From positions 1 to 55,228 of the forward strand of contig DXWL01000012.1 of assembly GCA_019416865.1 (NCBI GenBank): DNA of 55,228 bases, given 5' to 3'. A program made the position numbers and the translations under genes. Source of the stretch: Fusobacterium sp. (lineage in GTDB: Bacteria; Fusobacteriota; Fusobacteriia; Fusobacteriales; Fusobacteriaceae). Below are positions 51,494 through 55,228 of the stretch, in pieces. Below the pieces are notes generated by a model. That model did not search any database. It was not told where the DNA came from and saw only the letters and a list, made by a program, of their open reading frames with translations. Within the stretch, counting starts at the first letter, position 1; every line of letters starts with the position of its first letter.

Positions 51494-52471
51494 ATGTTAA
51501 AGATTGAAAAACATGCAAGAGGTATAAACATTACTGAAGTAAAAGAAAACGAATTTAAAGGGCAATACATCATTGAACCTTTATACAGAGGTTATGGAAA
51601 TACAATCGGTAATGCTCTAAGAAGAGTTCTTCTTTCATCTATACCCGGTGCAGCTATAAAAGGTGTAAGAATTGATGGTGTTTTAAGCGAATTCTCTGTT
51701 ATGGAAGGAATAAAAGAGCCTGTTACAGACATTATCCTTAACATAAAAGAGATAGTAGTAAAAACTGAATCAACTGGAGAGAGAAAGATGACTCTTTCTG
51801 TCAAAGGACCTAAGATAGTAACAGCTGCTGATATAATACCTGAAATTGGACTAGAAATAGTAAATCCAGATCAAGTAATCTGTACAATAACAACTGAAAG
51901 AGAATTAGATATTGAATTCTTAGTAGATGTTGGAGAGGGATTTATTGTATCAGAAGAGATAGATAGAAAAGATTGGCCGGTAGACTATATAGCTGTTGAC
52001 GCTATATATACTCCAATTAGAAAAGTTTCTTATTCTATTGAATCAACAATGGTTGGTAGAATGACAGACTTTGATAAACTTATCCTTGATATAGAAACTG
52101 ACGGAAGCGTTGCAATAAGAGATGCTGTTTCTTACTCAGTTGAACTTCTAAAACTTTACTTAAACCCATTCCTAGATTTAGGAAACAGAATGGAACACTT
52201 AAGAGAAGAGATTGAAGAAGAAGAAGAGGAAGTAGAAAGCACAACTAAAGACGACAATATGTTAGAGACTAAGATAGAAGAGCTAGATTTAACAGTTCGT
52301 TCATTCAACTGTTTAAAGAAAGCTGGAATCGAAGAAGTAGGGCAACTTGCAAAACTTACTTTAAACGATCTTCTAAAAATAAAAAATCTTGGAAGAAAGT
52401 CTCTTGATGAAATCCTTGAAAAAATGAAAGAATTAGGATTTGACCTTAATCAGAATGAATTTTCTGAATAA
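51494..52471 (+). CDS. rpoA: RNA polymerase alpha subunit
   Basis: A 325-residue alpha subunit. The N-terminal dimerisation domain has YIIEPLYRGYGNTIGNALRR and VLLSSIPGAAIKGVRIDGVL. An acidic linker (EEIEEEEEEVES) leads to the C-terminal DNA-binding domain with VRSFNCLKKAGIEEVGQLAK and IKNLGRKSLDEILEKM. The ATG at 51494 is chosen on its AGGAG site; the frame is open from 51443 inside rpsD but without a start context. Confidence 0.97.
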   Translation: MLKIEKHARGINITEVKENEFKGQYIIEPLYRGYGNTIGNALRRVLLSSIPGAAIKGVRIDGVLSEFSVMEGIKEPVTDIILNIKEIVVKTESTGERKMTLSVKGPKIVTAADIIPEIGLEIVNPDQVICTITTERELDIEFLVDVGEGFIVSEEIDRKDWPVDYIAVDAIYTPIRKVSYSIESTMVGRMTDFDKLILDIETDGSVAIRDAVSYSVELLKLYLNPFLDLGNRMEHLREEIEEEEEEVESTTKDDNMLETKIEELDLTVRSFNCLKKAGIEEVGQLAKLTLNDLLKIKNLGRKSLDEILEKMKELGFDLNQNEFSE

Positions 52472-52497
52472 TATTGAACAAGGAGGAAAACTGACTA

Positions 52498-52848
52498 ATG
52501 AATCACAATAAATCATATAGAAAGTTAGGAAGAAGAGCTGACCACAGAATGGCTATGCTTAAAAACCTAACAATCTCATTAGTAAGAGAAGAAAGAATAG
52601 AAACTACAGTTACTAGAGCTAAAGAACTTAGAAAATTTGCTGAAAGAATGATCACTTTAGGTAAAAACGGATCTTTAGCAGACAGAAGAAGAGCTTTTGC
52701 ATTCTTAAGAGATGAAGAAGCAGTAGCAAAAGTATTCAACGATTTAGCACCAAGATATGCTGAAAGAAACGGTGGATACACTAGAATAATCAAAACTTCT
52801 GTTAGAAAAGGTGACTCTGCTGAGTTAGCTATAATTGCTCTTGTATAA
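52498..52848 (+). CDS. rplQ: 50S ribosomal protein L17
   Basis: A 116-residue ribosomal protein closing the alpha operon: MNHNKSYRKLGRRADHRMAM, TTVTRAKELRKFAERMITLG, and the conserved end GDSAELAIIALV. AGGAGG lies before the ATG, 26 bases after rpoA. Confidence 0.97.
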   Translation: MNHNKSYRKLGRRADHRMAMLKNLTISLVREERIETTVTRAKELRKFAERMITLGKNGSLADRRRAFAFLRDEEAVAKVFNDLAPRYAERNGGYTRIIKTSVRKGDSAELAIIALV

Positions 52849-52881
52849 TTGAAGAGATAAAAAATATTGATTATTATAAAT

Positions 52882-52912
52882 AAAGAGGCTTAAAGTAATA
52901 GGCCTCTTTTTT
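52882..52912 (+). terminator. terminator of the alpha ribosomal operon
   Basis: AAAGAGGC (52882-52889) and GCCTCTTT (52902-52909), with T residues continuing. Confidence 0.85.
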
Positions 52913-52942
52913 AGTTAATATAGGAAAGGGAGGTGGTAAATT

Positions 52943-54526
52943 TTGAAAATAAATGTGAATAATATAATAGTTTCAATAGAAAAAAATCAAGATAAAGAGA
53001 TAGAAAAAGAGGTTGTTAAAAGAGGAATAAAAAAAGATAATATTGATAAAATTGTCTGGATGAAGAGATCTATTGACAGCAGAAAAAAAAGCGACATTAA
53101 GTTTGTATATAATGTAGAGGTTACTTTAAAAAAAGATATAGATATTACTAAAACAAAAAACATCTCTCTTGTAAAGAATCTTGAGGCAATAAAAAGAAAA
53201 CCTATAAATAAAGATGAAGAAGTACTTGTAGTGGGAACAGGACCTGCAGGACTTTTTGCAGCATTAAGACTTGCAGAATATGGGTATAAACCTATTGTTA
53301 TTGATAGAGGAGAAGATGTAGATTCAAGAGATAAAACTGTTGATACTTTCATAAAAACAGGGGAGCTTAACGAAAATTCAAACATTCAGTTTGGTGAAGG
53401 GGGAGCAGGAACTTATTCTGACGGAAAATTAAATACAAGGATAAAGAGTGAATATATAGAAAAAGTTTTTGCTGAATTTGTAGAATGCGGAGCTCAAAAA
53501 GAGATTCTTTGGGATTACAAACCTCACATTGGAACAGATGTACTTAAGATTGTAGTAAAAAACTTGAGAAAAAAAATAATCTCAATGGGTGGAAAATTCT
53601 ATTTTAATAATCTGCTTATGGATATTAATATAAAAGATGGAGAAGTTCAGGGAGTTGTTATTAGAAATAATAAAAATGAGATTGAAAACCTTCCTGTGAG
53701 AAAAATAGTTCTTGCTATAGGACACTCTTCGAGGGATACTTACAGAATGCTTCATAGAAATGGGGTATTTATGGAAAACAAAGCTTTTGCTGTGGGAGCA
53801 AGAATAGAGCACCCAAGAGTTGATATTGACAGAATGCAGTATGGTAAATATGCTGGAAATAAAAATTTAGGTGCTGCTACATATAGTCTTACATACAATA
53901 ATAAAGATGAAGAAAGAGGAATTTTTTCATTCTGTATGTGTCCAGGAGGGGTTATTGTAAATGCTGCTTCTGAAAAAGGAGGAACTCTTGTAAATGGAAT
54001 GAGTTATTCTGATAGGAATGGAAGATTTTCAAATTCAGCTCTTGTAGTAGGAATAAAAGAAAATGAGTTTGGAAATGAACTTTTCTCAGGAATGAAATTT
54101 CAAGAGGAACTTGAGAGAAAAACTTTTGAACTTGTAAAAAATTATGGGGCATTATACCAAAGTGTGCCTGATTTTTTAGAGGGAAAAGTTACAGAGCATG
54201 AGATAGAAACAAGTTATGAGATGAAAAAAACTCCTTATGATTTAAATAGACTTTTCCCTGAAGTTATTACAAGAAATATGAAGATGGCACTTAATTATTG
54301 GGGAAAAAGATATGAGGGCTTTGTTTCTGAAAGAGCAAATCTTATTGCTCCAGAAACAAGAACATCTGCACCTGTAAAAATTACCCGTAATGAAATAGGA
54401 GAGTCTGTAAATATAAAAGGGCTTTATCCAGTAGGTGAGGGAGCAGGTTATGCAGGAGGAATTGTAAGTGCAGGAGTTGACGGATTAAAAATTATTGACT
54501 TAGCATTTACAGAGATAGAAAATTAA
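52943..54526 (+). CDS. FAD-dependent oxidoreductase (COG2509 type)
   Basis: A 527-residue flavoprotein of a widespread family with no settled substrate. After an N-terminal segment of about 90 residues comes the FAD-binding Rossmann motif VVGTGPAGLFAALRLAEYGY and VIDRGEDVDSRDKTVDTF. The next blocks are NIQFGEGGAGTYSDGKLNTR, VLAIGHSSRDTYRMLH, and the C-terminal flavin-contact block YPVGEGAGYAGGIVSAGVDG. It starts at TTG after GGGAGGTGG. The gene for the HD protein follows after 35 bases. Family assignment is firm, function open. Confidence 0.85.
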   Translation: MKINVNNIIVSIEKNQDKEIEKEVVKRGIKKDNIDKIVWMKRSIDSRKKSDIKFVYNVEVTLKKDIDITKTKNISLVKNLEAIKRKPINKDEEVLVVGTGPAGLFAALRLAEYGYKPIVIDRGEDVDSRDKTVDTFIKTGELNENSNIQFGEGGAGTYSDGKLNTRIKSEYIEKVFAEFVECGAQKEILWDYKPHIGTDVLKIVVKNLRKKIISMGGKFYFNNLLMDINIKDGEVQGVVIRNNKNEIENLPVRKIVLAIGHSSRDTYRMLHRNGVFMENKAFAVGARIEHPRVDIDRMQYGKYAGNKNLGAATYSLTYNNKDEERGIFSFCMCPGGVIVNAASEKGGTLVNGMSYSDRNGRFSNSALVVGIKENEFGNELFSGMKFQEELERKTFELVKNYGALYQSVPDFLEGKVTEHEIETSYEMKKTPYDLNRLFPEVITRNMKMALNYWGKRYEGFVSERANLIAPETRTSAPVKITRNEIGESVNIKGLYPVGEGAGYAGGIVSAGVDGLKIIDLAFTEIEN

Positions 54527-54561
54527 AAAGAAATAATTTGCGAGTAAGCAGGAGGAATATA

Positions 54562-55122
54562 ATGAAAGCAGGAGAATTATTAGAAGCATTAGCTGTAGCA
54601 GAAAGATTAAAAGATACAACAAGACATTGTTATACATCAAAAGGGCGGCATGAAAGTGTTGCTGAACATAGTTGGATGATGACTTTAATGGCATTTTTTA
54701 TGAAAAATGAATTTCCTGAAGCTGATTTTAATAAAATAATTCAAATGTGTATTATTCATGATTTGGGAGAGTGTTTTACAGGGGATATACCTACATTTTT
54801 AAAAACAAAAGAAAATGAGGATTCAGAGGAGATACTTCTTAGTAATTGGATAAATTCATTACCTAAAACTACTCGTGATGAAATGATAAGTTTATATGAA
54901 GAGATGAAAGAAAGAAAAACATTAGAAGCTAAGATATATAAGGCTATTGATAGTTTGGAAGCATTGATACAGCATAATTTTTCAGATATATCAACATGGT
55001 CTGAAAATGAGTTTGATTTAAATCTGACTTATGCAAATGATAGAGTACACTTTTCAGAATACTTTTCAGCTTTAAGAGAAGAGATTAGAAAAGATACTAT
55101 TCAAAAAATTTCAAATAAATAA
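54562..55122 (+). CDS. HD-domain phosphohydrolase (YfbR/HDDC2-like)
   Basis: A 186-residue HD-domain protein. The metal ligands are His36 in RHESVAEHSW, His66-Asp67 in IIHDLGECFTGD, and a later Asp in KAIDSLEALIQH. This layout matches 5'-deoxynucleotidases of the YfbR/HDDC2 group, which hydrolyse deoxynucleoside monophosphates. Substrate is inferred. The ATG at 54562 follows AGGAGG; an in-frame GTG/ATG-like upstream start at 54538 lies before that site. It ends 6 bases before the second copy of the palindromic repeat. Confidence 0.8.
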   Translation: MKAGELLEALAVAERLKDTTRHCYTSKGRHESVAEHSWMMTLMAFFMKNEFPEADFNKIIQMCIIHDLGECFTGDIPTFLKTKENEDSEEILLSNWINSLPKTTRDEMISLYEEMKERKTLEAKIYKAIDSLEALIQHNFSDISTWSENEFDLNLTYANDRVHFSEYFSALREEIRKDTIQKISNK

Positions 55123-55128
55123 AAAAGG

Positions 55129-55228
55129 GGGGCTGTTGCAAATTTGTAAAAAATAAAATTCTCTAAGAAAAAGTAGTTTCTATTTATATTGCTCACAGAA
55201 AGAAAATTCGAAACTCACTTCGTTCAGA
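55129..55228. repeat. palindromic MITE-like repeat, copy 2, cut by window end
   Basis: The 100 visible bases match the reverse complement of 32796-32893 almost throughout, starting GGGGCTGTTGCAAATTTGTA and including TTTATATTGCTCACAGAAAG. One A-rich run is about two bases longer. The rest of the element, or an insertion sequence of which it is the end, lies beyond the window. Confidence 0.8.

Overview
This window is a low-G+C, AT-rich chromosomal segment of a diderm anaerobe, most likely a Fusobacterium or close relative. Three things point there: a type V autotransporter with an outer-membrane beta-barrel, an OmpA-family lipoprotein, and AT-rich coding with clostridia-like metabolism (Rnf in the order C-D-G-E-A-B, a crotonase/Hbd/thiolase/Bcd/Etf butyrate set, a PerR plus superoxide reductase pair). 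The taxon is inferred from protein content and style; no search was run.

Layout. 1-5.2 kb is accessory: two small leftward helix-turn-helix proteins (one cut by the window edge), a 0.7 kb AT-rich gap, and a 1208-residue autotransporter with an NYG-repeat passenger. The gap carries a 208-bp segment bounded by long imperfect inverted repeats and holding a promoter that currently points away from the autotransporter. This looks like an invertible promoter switch and is the most interesting object here. 5.3-11.8 kb is a replication/topology cluster (S4 protein, recF, dciA-like with an added zinc ribbon, gyrB, gyrA) with no dnaA or dnaN beside it. 11.8-18.5 kb holds a universal-stress-like protein, a phosphodiesterase, pheST, serine dehydratase and pth.

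18.6-23.6 kb is the complete Rnf complex (ferredoxin:NAD+ oxidoreductase that pumps ions). It is followed by two butyrate-pathway transcription units, crt-hbd and thl-bcd-etfBA. Each is preceded by a long non-coding leader with the same promoter layout. Together these genes convert acetyl-CoA to butyryl-CoA, produce reduced ferredoxin through Bcd-Etf, and cash it in through Rnf.

31-42 kb is mixed: a DNA alkylation repair protein, a HAD phosphatase, a 195-bp palindromic MITE-like repeat (second partial copy at the right edge), an OmpA lipoprotein, six tRNA genes (Pro, Gly, Arg, His, Lys, Leu), truA, an acetyltransferase, perR with a PerR-box-like site, superoxide reductase, an SGNH hydrolase, an AEC transporter, an unassigned permease paired with an M20 amidohydrolase, and a secreted protein with carboxypeptidase-regulatory-like domains.

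42-55 kb is housekeeping: a DUF1694-like gene, murA, rlmB and a SigH-like sigma factor, then leuS, adk, map, infA, rpmJ (37 codons), rpsM, rpsK, rpsD, rpoA, rplQ, then a COG2509-type flavoprotein and an HD-domain phosphohydrolase. No CRISPR array, rRNA gene, transposase or recombinase gene was seen.
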